A stretch of 64,000 nucleotides of DNA, from NCBI GenBank assembly GCA_016124805.1, contig WGND01000009.1, forward strand, positions 1-64,000, written 5' to 3'. The stretch is from Hyphomicrobiales bacterium (lineage in GTDB: Bacteria; Pseudomonadota; Alphaproteobacteria; Parvibaculales; Parvibaculaceae). Position numbers and translations under genes: made by a program. Of the stretch, positions 1 through 8,015 are shown one piece after another; the first letter of the stretch is position 1; every line of letters starts with the position of its first letter. Under the pieces are notes generated by a model. That model was given only the letters and a program-made list of their open reading frames with translations, was not told the origin of the DNA and ran no database searches.

Positions 1-5
1 ACAAA

Positions 6-31
6 AAGGCCCGCGATCACTCGCGGGCCTT
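6..31 (-). terminator. Rho-independent terminator
   Basis: A perfect 10-bp inverted repeat (AAGGCCCGCG / CGCGGGCCTT) with a 6-nt loop. Read on the minus strand it runs straight into TTTTTGT. It lies about 70 bp past the stop of the minus-strand thiolase gene and most likely ends that transcript. Confidence 0.85.
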
Positions 32-40
32 GATGTCTGA

Positions 41-82
41 CCATCCTTCGAGACGCCGCGTGGCGGCTCCTCAGGATGAGGT
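41..82. repeat. REP-like palindromic element
   Basis: An imperfect palindrome: CATCCT and AGGATG form the outer arms, GCCGC and GCGGC the inner arms around a GTG loop, with the internal GAG/CTC offset typical of these elements. The same general sequence (a CCTCATCCTGAGG...CTCGAAGGATGG type) is known as an abundant intergenic repeat in many alphaproteobacteria. It sits between the thiolase stop codon and its terminator, so it is transcribed in the 3' untranslated region. No second copy was noticed in this window. Confidence 0.6.
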
Positions 83-102
83 TTTCTTTCCGACGAATGC
101 GC

Positions 103-1320
103 TCAGGCGAATTCGAAGAGACCGGCTGCACCCATGCCGCCACCGATGCACATGGTGACAACGCCGTATTTGACGTTCTGGCCAGCGGCCTTGCGGCGCT
201 TGCCTTCGAGCAGGATGTGACCTGTGCAACGGGCACCTGTCATGCCGAAGGGATGGCCGATGGCGATGGAGCCGCCATTGACGTTGTACTTTTCAGGGTC
301 GATGCCGAGACGGTCACGCGAATAAAGGCACTGGCTGGCGAAAGCTTCGTTGAGCTCCCAAAGATCGATATCGTCAACCTTGAGGCCATGACGTTCGAGC
401 AGACGCGGCACGGCGAAGACGGGACCGATGCCCATTTCGTCGGGCTCGCAACCGGCAACCGTGAAACCACGGAAGGTGCCGAGAATGTCCATGCCGCGCT
501 TTTCGGCATCCTTGCGTTCCATCAGCACGACAGCCGCCGCACCATCGGAAAGCTGGCTGGCGTTACCGGCCGTAATATATTTGCCTTCCTTGATCTTCAT
601 GCCGTTCTTGAGAACAGGCTTGAGACCCTGGAGGCTTTCCAGTGTGGTTTCGGGACGGTTGCATTCGTCCTTGTCGACAACGTAATCGACGATGGATTCT
701 TCACCGGTTTCCTTGTTGACCTTCTTCATCTTGGTCTTCATGGGAACGATTTCGTCGTCGAAAATGCCATTGGCCTGGGCCGCGGCAATGCGCTGCTGGC
801 TGCGAAGGGCATATTCGTCCTGATAGTCGCGCGACACGTTGTAACGATCAGCAACGATTTCGGCGGTTTCGATCATCGACATCCAGAGCTCAGGCTTGGT
901 GCGCATGAGTTCTTCTTCGGTGATGTTGTTGTAGTTGGCACCCTGCATCTGCACGAGCGAGATCGACTCAACGCCGGCGCCGACCATGACCGGCACGCCT
1001 TCATTGAGGATGCGGCCGGCGGCCATGGCGATGGTCTGCAGGCCTGAAGAGCAGAAACGGTTGACCGTGACGCCCGATGTGGTGACCGGCAGGCCGGCCC
1101 ACATGGCGGAGAGACGGCCATTATTCATGCCGGTGGCGCCTTCGGGATTGCCGCAACCCATGATGACGTCTTCGACTTCAGCCGGATCGATGCCGGCACG
1201 GGCAACGGCGTGCTTGATGGCGTGGCCACCAAGGGCGGCGCCATGTGTGTTGTTGAAACCGCCGCGACCGGATTTGGCCAGGCCTGTGCGGGCGGTGGAT
1301 ACGATGACTACTTCTCTCAT
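103..1320 (-). CDS. Acetyl-CoA C-acyltransferase (thiolase)
   Basis: A 405-residue thiolase, the usual family length. It cleaves 3-ketoacyl-CoA with CoA, or runs in reverse as an acetoacetyl-CoA-forming enzyme; it should be cytosolic. The catalytic set is visible: nucleophilic Cys90 in NRFCSSG, His356 in GHPFG, and Cys391 in MCIGGGMGA. The GHPFG motif is a small variation on the more common GHPLG/GHPTG. The start ATG is preceded by GGGAG. The gene is monocistronic here, divergent from the next gene and followed by a REP-like element and a terminator. It is a different paralogue from the thiolase at 15816-17021. Substrate length cannot be told from sequence. Confidence 0.93.
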   Translation of the reverse strand: MREVVIVSTARTGLAKSGRGGFNNTHGAALGGHAIKHAVARAGIDPAEVEDVIMGCGNPEGATGMNNGRLSAMWAGLPVTTSGVTVNRFCSSGLQTIAMAAGRILNEGVPVMVGAGVESISLVQMQGANYNNITEEELMRTKPELWMSMIETAEIVADRYNVSRDYQDEYALRSQQRIAAAQANGIFDDEIVPMKTKMKKVNKETGEESIVDYVVDKDECNRPETTLESLQGLKPVLKNGMKIKEGKYITAGNASQLSDGAAAVVLMERKDAEKRGMDILGTFRGFTVAGCEPDEMGIGPVFAVPRLLERHGLKVDDIDLWELNEAFASQCLYSRDRLGIDPEKYNVNGGSIAIGHPFGMTGARCTGHILLEGKRRKAAGQNVKYGVVTMCIGGGMGAAGLFEFA

Positions 1321-1665
1321 GGGGGTCGTTCTCCCGTTTATTGACGCATTTTGAAGTCCGGGCCCGGAGGCACCCGCTGCGTCACGTCACGCAATAAGTG
1401 CCGTTCGCCTCCCTATAAGGCGCCCGTTTCATTGCCGGGGACCATAGACGGGCCGTCGGGCTTTTGGAATCGAAAAACTCAAGGCTTACCGCCACAAAGA
1501 ACAGGATTTCGCAGCGTTTTTATCGCCTCTGCCACAAAATGGCCCCGAAAACTCCCGCTTCACGCCGCCATCGACCCCCGAAGCGGTCACATTCGCGAAC
1601 AATATTTCTCCATAGATGAACAGCAGAGATGCCCAAAACTGACGGGCGCCTGAAAGGGGTCAACA
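1321..1665. other. Divergent intergenic region, no gene seen
   Basis: 345 bp between the minus-strand thiolase and the plus-strand gene at 1666. It must hold both promoters, but I could not assign confident -35/-10 boxes. No RNA gene, operator palindrome or riboswitch was recognised. The open reading frames crossing it have no protein-like features. Confidence 0.5.
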
Positions 1666-2106
1666 ATGAAACGTCTTATGCTCTTGATTATGGCAGGCCT
1701 GGTGACAGCCGTTGGCGCCGCTCTGGCAGCAGACGGTCGCACCACGCAAAGCCAGGCTTTTCCGATTGAGGAACGCGCCGTCATCGTGAGCGCGCTGGAC
1801 AGCCAGCATGCTTCCCCCGTGACGGGCGAGGCAACATTGGTGCAGTTCCCCGTCTATTTCACGGCGTCGGAGACTTCACCCACGCCGGAAGCTGAAATGG
1901 CGCTTGCCGCCGTGGCGGACGAAATCACCATTCGCGGCCTTGATCATGTGAAGGTCGCCCCTGCCCCCAAGGCAGAAATGACCAAGGACCTCAGCCAGCG
2001 GGCGAAGCTTAATGACCGTGTTCTCAGCGTTTCGCAGTCGCTCGAGAGCCATGGCGTGCCCGCCCGCTGGATTGAGGTTGATCTGCCGAACATGTCTGGC
2101 GTCTAG
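1666..2106 (+). CDS. Secreted protein with weak OmpA-like C-terminus
   Basis: A 146-residue protein with a clear Sec signal peptide (basic start, hydrophobic stretch, AAL-ALA-AD cleavage region near residue 22). The ATG has AAAGGGG upstream. The mature part, roughly residues 55-140, faintly follows the OmpA C-terminal pattern: a VQFPVYF strand, a helix, then LSQRAKLNDRV...GVPARWIEV, like the LSxRRAxxV...GV..RI pattern of that fold. The central peptidoglycan-contact motif is not clearly present, so this may be a degenerate relative or a chance likeness. It stands alone, with a hairpin downstream. Function unknown; periplasmic or cell-envelope location is inferred. Confidence 0.75.
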   Translation: MKRLMLLIMAGLVTAVGAALAADGRTTQSQAFPIEERAVIVSALDSQHASPVTGEATLVQFPVYFTASETSPTPEAEMALAAVADEITIRGLDHVKVAPAPKAEMTKDLSQRAKLNDRVLSVSQSLESHGVPARWIEVDLPNMSGV

Positions 2107-2164
2107 CCCCTTCATCTCGGCAGAACCGGGGCATCCCCCCTGCCCGCGACGGTTCTGCGGGATC

Positions 2165-2221
2165 GGCCCGGTCCGTTTTCCTGTCCCCCCCGGCAGGATG
2201 AGCGGGCCGGGCCTTACTTTT
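2165..2221 (+). terminator. Putative terminator hairpin
   Basis: An 11-bp stem with one G-U pair (GGCCCGGTCCG / CGGGCCGGGCC) plus an inner TCCTG/CAGGA stem, followed by TTACTTTT. It lies 60 bp after the stop of the gene at 1666-2106. Confidence 0.6.
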
Positions 2222-2310
2222 CCATCAGCACCCGGCACCGGTTTCCTTGTCAGCCTGCCTTCCAGCCGCTAGACAGTGCCTCACCAATTGTGACCGGTTT
2301 GGAATTCTTC

Positions 2311-2631
2311 ATGAGCGCGCGTTTTGAAATCACTGCCGATGTGGCTGACCTCACCCAGGGCGACCAGCCTGTGAGCGACAGCACGGTTATGGGCCTTTTC
2401 ACAAAGCTCTTTGAAGGACTGGCCCTGTCTCAGGCACCTGACGCCAAAGTACGTCCGCTCTCGATCAATTGCGACTTCGTCAATCAGGCTGACGGCGATG
2501 TCGCCCTGAGCGGATCAGCCGTGGTGACGCGTGCCACGCGTAGCGTGATGTTCATGTCGGCGGAGATCAAGACCGGCGAGCGCTTCATCGCCACGGCCAC
2601 GGCTGTCTACAAAACCCTGCCCAAAGCCTAG
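2311..2631 (+). CDS. Hotdog-fold thioesterase-like protein
   Basis: A 106-residue protein from the ATG at 2311; a GTG at 2290 would add seven residues but has no better ribosome site. The second half (SGSAVVTRATRSVMFMSAEIKTGERFIATATAVYKTLPK, spoken of in pieces) has the strand pattern of PaaI/DUF4442-type hotdog proteins, where an A-x-x-x-Y/F-K ending strand is typical. The N-terminal half lacks a clear HGG motif, so catalysis is uncertain. Probably a small cytosolic acyl-CoA thioesterase or acyl-CoA-binding protein; other thioesterases occur at 5850 and 35339-36273. Confidence 0.65.
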   Translation: MSARFEITADVADLTQGDQPVSDSTVMGLFTKLFEGLALSQAPDAKVRPLSINCDFVNQADGDVALSGSAVVTRATRSVMFMSAEIKTGERFIATATAVYKTLPKA

Positions 2632-2728
2632 ACCGTCCCCACCTTGCAGGCCGGACGGCATTCGATATAGTGACGCGCGCCGGGCCGGGACTTTTCTCCG
2701 CCCGGCCTTCTTGTGAGCACAAACCGAC

Positions 2729-3946
2729 ATGTCCTCGCCCGACGGGATGCCTGATGATGGTGATCCGCTGACGCAGCTTGATGCGCTGATTGCGCGCGGC
2801 GAGCGCGCGCCAACGCTTGCCTATATTGACAGCCTGACAAGCCCGATCATGCCCGGCTGGCTGGCGGTGGAACTCGCCCGGGCGCTGATGGATTTGGGCG
2901 AGGCAGGCCGCGCCATTGCCCTTCTCGCGCCGCTTCGTGATGAAGGACGGGCCAGCACGCGCATGATGATCCTGCTTGGCCGCGCGCTGACGGCTGCAGG
3001 TCAGATCGATACCGCCATCGCGACGCTTTCCGATGCGGCCTATATGGATGGTCAGTCAACGGAGGGTCTGGTGGCGCTGGGCGAAGCCCAGATCGCAGGC
3101 GATGCCCTGCCCGCCGCCATTGCCACGCTGGAGCGGGCACTGCGTCTTGATCAAGGCTCCTATGATGCGCATTTCCGGCTCGGCGAAGCCTGGGCCCTGC
3201 TGGATGAAACAGGCAAGGCGGCGCGCGCCTATCAGCAGGCCATCAATAGCGATGCGCGTGATCCACGTGGCGCGGCACTGCGGCTGGCCGAGATCAATCT
3301 GGCCGCGCCGCCCAGCCGCGCCTCCAATGCCTATGTGCGCCATCTCTTTGACGGCTATGCGCCGCGCTACGACACGCATATGACCGGGGCGCTTGCCTAT
3401 CGCGGGCCGGCGATTCTGGCCGGGCTTGCCGCATGCCTGCTGGGCCCGGCGCCGGCCACCTTCCGGGCGATTGATCTGGGATGCGGCACGGGGCTTTCAG
3501 GGGCCGCCTTTCGGCCCTATTGCGCCCATCTGGACGGCGTCGACCTTTCGCCGCGCATGGTGGCCGCTGCCGAAGCCAGCGGTTATTACGAAAGCGTGAC
3601 CGTGGGCGATCTGCTGAGTGCGCTGGCCGTGCATGCCCATGATCTCGACATGGCGATTGCCTGCGACACGATCATTTATCTGGGCGATCTCGCGCCTCTT
3701 TTCACGCTGCTTGCCCAGGCGCTGAAGCCGGGTGGCTGGTTCTTCTTCAGTGCCGAAAAGCAGGATGAAGACGCAGGAAGCGATTTCGAGGTGGGCCCGA
3801 CACGGCGCTTCCGCCATGCGCGCGCCTATCTGGAGCGGCTGGCAGCGACCCACGGGTTTGAGATTGCGGCCATGGAGGAGACATCGCTCCGGACGGAAAA
3901 ACGGCAGGATGTGGCCGCTTTTGTCTGCGGCTTCCGGCGTCTCTGA
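2729..3946 (+). CDS. TPR-methyltransferase fusion protein
   Basis: 405 residues. Residues about 40-195 form tetratricopeptide repeats (helix pairs such as AIATLERALRLDQGSYDAHF). Residues about 203-405 are a class I SAM-dependent methyltransferase: the VRHLFDGYAPRYD lead-in seen in this TPR-methyltransferase group, motif I at residues 247-255 (AIDLGCGTG), an acidic VDLS motif, and the LKPGGWFFFS strand. The TPR part probably docks the target protein. The substrate is not deducible. It is followed by a hairpin/T-run, then by a regulator gene of different function. Confidence 0.85.
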   Translation: MSSPDGMPDDGDPLTQLDALIARGERAPTLAYIDSLTSPIMPGWLAVELARALMDLGEAGRAIALLAPLRDEGRASTRMMILLGRALTAAGQIDTAIATLSDAAYMDGQSTEGLVALGEAQIAGDALPAAIATLERALRLDQGSYDAHFRLGEAWALLDETGKAARAYQQAINSDARDPRGAALRLAEINLAAPPSRASNAYVRHLFDGYAPRYDTHMTGALAYRGPAILAGLAACLLGPAPATFRAIDLGCGTGLSGAAFRPYCAHLDGVDLSPRMVAAAEASGYYESVTVGDLLSALAVHAHDLDMAIACDTIIYLGDLAPLFTLLAQALKPGGWFFFSAEKQDEDAGSDFEVGPTRRFRHARAYLERLAATHGFEIAAMEETSLRTEKRQDVAAFVCGFRRL

Positions 3947-3949
3947 GCA

Positions 3950-3996
3950 CCAAGCCGGGGGTTAAATCCCCGCTTGGCAGAATTTGCCTGTTTTTT
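3950..3996 (+). terminator. Putative terminator
   Basis: A stem of about 10 bp with one bulged C (CCAAGCCGGGG / CCCCGCTTGG) begins four bases after the stop codon. A second short GGCA/TGCC stem follows and then TGTTTTTT. The T-run belongs to the second stem, so termination strength is uncertain. Confidence 0.55.
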
Positions 3997-4035
3997 GTCA
4001 TTTCAGCCAAGAGCACCGCGCCCTAATGTGGCGGC

Positions 4036-5118
4036 ATGACACAGACAGCCAAAACAACGACACCGAGCGCCAAACCGTCAGCCACCCCGCGGCGGGTGCT
4101 GATGGTCGGCTTTCCGCAGGCCCAGATTGTGGACATCACCGGGCCGATGGAAATTCTCGCACGGGCCCGCCTGCCCGACCGCCGCCCGGCCTATCAGGTG
4201 GAACTGATTGCTGAAGTGGCCGGTCCACTGACGACGACATCGGGGCTCAGCCTTATCGCCACGCGGAGCCTGCGCGATATCAGCGATGCGGAACTTGCCG
4301 GTCTCGACATGCTGCTGATCTCCGGCGGCGACGGGGTGGACGCCCAGCTCACCAATGACGCGCTCCTCACGTTCATCAAGCGGGCAGCGATACCGGCACG
4401 GCGCGTTGCCTCTGTCTGCTCAGGCTCACTTCTGCTGGCGGCTGCGGGCCTGCTGGATGGGCGGCGGGCCGCGACCCACTGGACGGCGATTGACTGGTTC
4501 CGGAAGACCTTTCCTGCCGTCGATGTCGATGGCGATGCGATCTATGTGCGGGATGGCAAATTCTGGTCGTCGGCCGGGATCACCACCGGCATGGATATGG
4601 CGCTCGCGCTGATCGAGGAAGATCTGGGCCGCCAGGCAGCGCTCGGCATTGCCCGACGCATGGTGATGTTTCTGATGCGACCGGGCGGGCAATCGCAATT
4701 CTCCTCCCAGCTTGCCGCGCAGGGCGTGGAGGATGAGCGCATCGCGCGCGTCTGCCGCTTCATTGCGGAGAACCCTGCCGCCCCATTGACGGTGCCGCAG
4801 CTTGCCGACACCGCAGGCATGAGCGCGCGCAATTTTGCCCGCCGCTTTGCCGAGGAAACCGGCGTGACGCCTGCCCAGTTTGTCGAACGGTCGCGCCTTG
4901 ATGCGGCCTGCCAGATGCTGGCCGTGCAGGAAAGATCGCTTGAGCGGATTTCACGCGAGGCCGGCTTTGGCGCCAGCGAGCGCATGCGCCGCTCCTTCCT
5001 GCGCCATCTCGGCATCACGCCGAACCGCTATCGCGAACGCTTCAGCACGGCGCAACGCGACAGCGCCCAACCCCCTCATCCCCCGACCCAGAAAGAAGGC
5101 AACCATGTCGAACATTAA
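4036..5118 (+). CDS. GlxA-type regulator: DJ-1/PfpI domain + AraC HTH
   Basis: 360 residues. Residues about 20-200 are a DJ-1/PfpI (glutamine amidotransferase-like) domain with Cys128 in the nucleophile-elbow motif SVCSGSLLL and His148 in ATHW. Residues about 230-340 are an AraC-type double helix-turn-helix (VPQLADTAGMSARNFARRFAEETG...). Members of this family are transcriptional activators whose DJ-1 domain is thought to sense a small ligand. It overlaps by 14 bp the next gene, a stand-alone DJ-1 protein with a similar domain, so the pair is translationally linked. The ligand and regulon are unknown. Confidence 0.9.
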   Translation: MTQTAKTTTPSAKPSATPRRVLMVGFPQAQIVDITGPMEILARARLPDRRPAYQVELIAEVAGPLTTTSGLSLIATRSLRDISDAELAGLDMLLISGGDGVDAQLTNDALLTFIKRAAIPARRVASVCSGSLLLAAAGLLDGRRAATHWTAIDWFRKTFPAVDVDGDAIYVRDGKFWSSAGITTGMDMALALIEEDLGRQAALGIARRMVMFLMRPGGQSQFSSQLAAQGVEDERIARVCRFIAENPAAPLTVPQLADTAGMSARNFARRFAEETGVTPAQFVERSRLDAACQMLAVQERSLERISREAGFGASERMRRSFLRHLGITPNRYRERFSTAQRDSAQPPHPPTQKEGNHVEH

Positions 5119-5731
5119 GAACCGCACCATCGGCATTCTGATTTTTAATGACGCAGAGGAGCTTGATTTTGTCGGCCCCTATGAAGTCTTCACCATGTCC
5201 AATGAAGTCAATGGCTGGAACGGCAAGGAAGGCCGCGACAAGGTGGTGCTGATTTCAGAGGACGGCAAGCCGGTGACCTGCGCCAAGGGCATGGTGGTGA
5301 GCGCGCATTGCAGCCTTGCCGATGCGCCCGCGCTGGATGTGTTGCTGATCCCCGGCGGGCAGGGTACGCGCAAGGAAGTGAACAATGCCAAGCTGATGGC
5401 CTGGGTGACGAAGGTTGCTCAAAATTGTGAATGGGTGACGAGCGTCTGCACAGGCGCGCTGTTGCTGACGGCGGCTGGTCCGGCGAAGGGCAAGCGTGTG
5501 ACGACACATTGGGGTTTCACCCAGACCCTGCGCGAACGCAAGGAAGCCAGCGAGGTGCTGGAGAATATCCGTTATGTCCGCGACGGCAATGTGGTGACAG
5601 CGGCTGGTGTTTCGGCCGGCATCGACATGGCGCTGTGGCTCTTGGGCCAGATGCATGGCGAAAACCAGGCTCGCCTGACCCAGCGCGGCATGGAATATGA
5701 TCCCGCCCCGCCCTATACCGCCGCCGTCTGA
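5105..5731 (+). CDS. DJ-1/PfpI family protein
   Basis: 208 residues from the ATG at 5105, which is preceded by AGAAGG; a longer open frame upstream only overlaps the previous gene in another frame. The DJ-1/PfpI fold is complete: IGILIFNDAEELDFVGPYEVF at the N-terminus (a pattern shared with isonitrile hydratase-like members), PGGQGT, Cys115 in SVCTGALLL, His135 in TTHWG. Possible activities in the family are isonitrile hydratase, glyoxalase-like or deglycase-like chemistry; none can be chosen from sequence. Its start lies within the regulator gene upstream, with which it shares the domain, suggesting that one arose by duplication from the other. Confidence 0.88.
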   Translation: MSNIKNRTIGILIFNDAEELDFVGPYEVFTMSNEVNGWNGKEGRDKVVLISEDGKPVTCAKGMVVSAHCSLADAPALDVLLIPGGQGTRKEVNNAKLMAWVTKVAQNCEWVTSVCTGALLLTAAGPAKGKRVTTHWGFTQTLRERKEASEVLENIRYVRDGNVVTAAGVSAGIDMALWLLGQMHGENQARLTQRGMEYDPAPPYTAAV

Positions 5732-5788
5732 GAAAGGCTTCGGGGCGAATTCAAGCCTGACAAGCCTGCATGCAACGCCTAGTCTTGC

Positions 5789-5823
5789 GCCCCGACCCGG
5801 AATCACGCCGGGCCGGGGCTTTT
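5789..5823 (+). terminator. Rho-independent terminator
   Basis: A 12-bp stem with one mismatch (GCCCCGACCCGG / CCGGGCCGGGGC), 7-nt loop, then TTTT. It closes the two-gene DJ-1 operon and lies only 26 bp before the next start codon. Confidence 0.8.
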
Positions 5824-5849
5824 ATTCACGACAAGCGACCGGAAGAATC

Positions 5850-6779
5850 ATGAGTGAAATGATCGAAGTGGCCCGCAGCAGCGTGCAGACCTGGGAATGT
5901 GACCAGATGGGTCACATGAATGTGCAGTTCTATGTGGACAAGGCAACGCAGGGCCTTTCGGCCCTTGCCGCCAAGATCGGTCTGGGCAAGCGCTTTGTGG
6001 CGAGCGACGGGGCGCGCCTTTTTGCCCGCGACCATCATGTGCGCTTCCTGCGCGAGCAGCGCCCGGGCGCACCCTATTTCTGGCGCAGCGGCGTTGTCGA
6101 GGTTCGCGACTACAGCCTGCGTGTCTATAGCGAGATGGTGAACACTGTGTCCGGCGAGATTGCCGCGACCGTAACCGCCGATGTCGAATTGATGGATGAG
6201 GAAAAGCGCAGCGTCTTGCCGCTGCCCGCCAAGACAAAAACGGCAGCCCATGGCCTGATGATCGAATTGCCCGCGCATGGCGCGCCGCGCGGCCTGACCA
6301 TGGATGCACCGCGCGCCGCGCCCAAGCTTGCCGATGCCGACAAGATGGGCATGGTTTCAACCTTTACAGGCGAAGTGCTCGAAGCCATGTGCGACGGGCA
6401 GAATTTCATGACGACGCGCTTCTATATGGGCATCGTCTCGGATTCCATTCCCAATCTGCTGGCGCAGACGCGCGGCGAAGACCGCTCCTCCAGCATCGCA
6501 GGCGGCAATATTGGCGGGGCGGCGCTTGAATATCGTTTCATCTATCGCGCCTTCCCGCAGCTCGGCGATGTGCTGACACTGCGCAGCGGGCTGAAGGCTG
6601 TCTCGGAAAAAACCTATGTCTGGGCGCATTGGCTTTTTGACTATGAGACGGGGGCCTGTGTTTCCACCTCCGAGGCCGTGGCGATTTCCCTCGACCTCAC
6701 GGCGCGCAAGGCCGTTCCCATTCCCGAGCAGATGCGCATCGGCCTTGAAAGGCTGGTGATACCGGGGCTCGGCGTCTGA
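5850..6779 (+). CDS. Acyl-CoA thioesterase, double hotdog
   Basis: 309 residues from the ATG at 5850, chosen because GGAAG lies five bases upstream and because the frame before it crosses a terminator. The N-terminal hotdog domain has WECDQMGHMNVQFYVDKA, matching the D-x-x-G-H-M/V-N-x-x-x-Y signature of 4-hydroxybenzoyl-CoA/FadM-type thioesterases. The C-terminal half (about residues 165-300) is a second hotdog lacking that Asp motif. It probably hydrolyses acyl-CoA in the cytosol. It ends 10 bp from a convergent gene. Confidence 0.8.
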   Translation: MSEMIEVARSSVQTWECDQMGHMNVQFYVDKATQGLSALAAKIGLGKRFVASDGARLFARDHHVRFLREQRPGAPYFWRSGVVEVRDYSLRVYSEMVNTVSGEIAATVTADVELMDEEKRSVLPLPAKTKTAAHGLMIELPAHGAPRGLTMDAPRAAPKLADADKMGMVSTFTGEVLEAMCDGQNFMTTRFYMGIVSDSIPNLLAQTRGEDRSSSIAGGNIGGAALEYRFIYRAFPQLGDVLTLRSGLKAVSEKTYVWAHWLFDYETGACVSTSEAVAISLDLTARKAVPIPEQMRIGLERLVIPGLGV

Positions 6780-6789
6780 TCTTCCGCCG

Positions 6790-7044
6790 CTAGGACGACA
6801 GCTTCGCGCGGCGAATGACCAGACCGCGCTCGGCGGCGAGGCGCTGAATGGTTTTCATGCCGCGCACCATGGGCAGAAGCCGCTTCATGTCATGGGCTTT
6901 GCGGGCGGCGGCAGCATGCTTTTGCGTGGCGTGGTATAGCGCCAGCATGTCGGTTTCGCTCATCGCCCGCAGCTGCGCTTCACGCGCAATGCGCTGAGGA
7001 TCATCTTCCTCCAAGGTGAAGGGGGACCTGAGCGGTGCCGTCAT
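6790..7044 (-). CDS. Small protein of unknown function
   Basis: 84 residues, rich in Ala, Arg and Met, predicted mostly helical; no signal peptide, cysteine motif or membrane segment. It starts inside the stop codon of the hydrolase gene upstream (ATGA overlap), so it is translationally coupled and probably real. I do not recognise the family. Confidence 0.6.
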   Translation of the reverse strand: MTAPLRSPFTLEEDDPQRIAREAQLRAMSETDMLALYHATQKHAAAARKAHDMKRLLPMVRGMKTIQRLAAERGLVIRRAKLSS

Positions 7045-8006
7045 GCGTCGGTCAGGCGCGCATCAAGAGCCAGCAATTCACGTCGTATGGCTTCGGGAAA
7101 TTCCATCGGGATGAAGTGACTTGCCTGCCCGATGCGCAGAATGGTGGCATCGGGATCGCTTTCGGCCAATCGCTGCGGGCCAGGGGCGCGGCATGTGGAA
7201 TGTTTTGCCCCGGCATAAATGAGCGTGAGGGGACGGTCGAGTTTCTGGATCGCTGCCCAGACATCATGATCCTGCGCGCGGAAGTTTGCCGCCTCCCAGA
7301 CAGGCGCACAGGTGAGCGTGACCTGCCCATCGGGCATATCCATGGTGCCGCCCTCAATATAGTCGGTGATCACGTCGTCGGGCCATGTGCGGAAGGCGCC
7401 ACGGCCCCGGTAGGAGGCAAGCATGGCGGCGCGGTCGGGAAAGACCGCCCGGCGACGCTCGGCGGCATTGGCCAGCAAGACCGGTGGAACCTTGAGCCCC
7501 AGTTTGGTCACGAGGCTGGTGAGGCTGTTCAGAGCACGCGGAATGAGCACAGGATCGATCAGACATAATCCGCGCACGAGATCGGGCCTTTCGGCCGCTA
7601 CCATCAGGCTTGTGGTGGCCCCCATGGAGTGACCGGCCAGAAGAACCGGGCCACCGGCCTCATCGGCAAAGCGCTCAACCATATGAATGAGGTCGTCGCG
7701 ATAGACATGCCAGCTGCTGTGACTGGCGGGATCTGCCGGCAGATGTGTCTGGCCATGGCCACGCGCATCCCAGGCGCGAATGCGGAAACGACCACTGAGC
7801 GGACTGAGCAGGCGCCGATAGGTGAGCGCATTGAAGCCATTGGCATGAGCGAAATGCAGGGGCGGCTTGTCCGCCTCATGCGGCCATTCCAGATAGGAGA
7901 GAATGCCCGTGTCATGCGGCAGGCTGCGACGGGCAGGCTGTTCGTCCTCATGCATGTGGATACTTGGATTGGCAGTCGTCATGACAATGGCTTTCGAAGT
8001 CAGCAT
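7041..8006 (-). CDS. Alpha/beta hydrolase
   Basis: 321 residues (an in-frame ATG at 7982 would remove eight). The alpha/beta hydrolase core is clear: HFAHANGFNA (oxyanion region), the WDARGHGQT strand, the nucleophile elbow GHSMGA with Ser127, and the catalytic His297 in QASHFIPME. The family covers esterases, lipases, epoxide hydrolases and others; the substrate is unknown. It lies 9 bp after the GST-like gene and overlaps the 84-residue gene downstream, forming a three-gene minus-strand operon. Confidence 0.85.
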   Translation of the reverse strand: MLTSKAIVMTTANPSIHMHEDEQPARRSLPHDTGILSYLEWPHEADKPPLHFAHANGFNALTYRRLLSPLSGRFRIRAWDARGHGQTHLPADPASHSSWHVYRDDLIHMVERFADEAGGPVLLAGHSMGATTSLMVAAERPDLVRGLCLIDPVLIPRALNSLTSLVTKLGLKVPPVLLANAAERRRAVFPDRAAMLASYRGRGAFRTWPDDVITDYIEGGTMDMPDGQVTLTCAPVWEAANFRAQDHDVWAAIQKLDRPLTLIYAGAKHSTCRAPGPQRLAESDPDATILRIGQASHFIPMEFPEAIRRELLALDARLTDA

Positions 8007-8015
8007 TTTCCCGGT

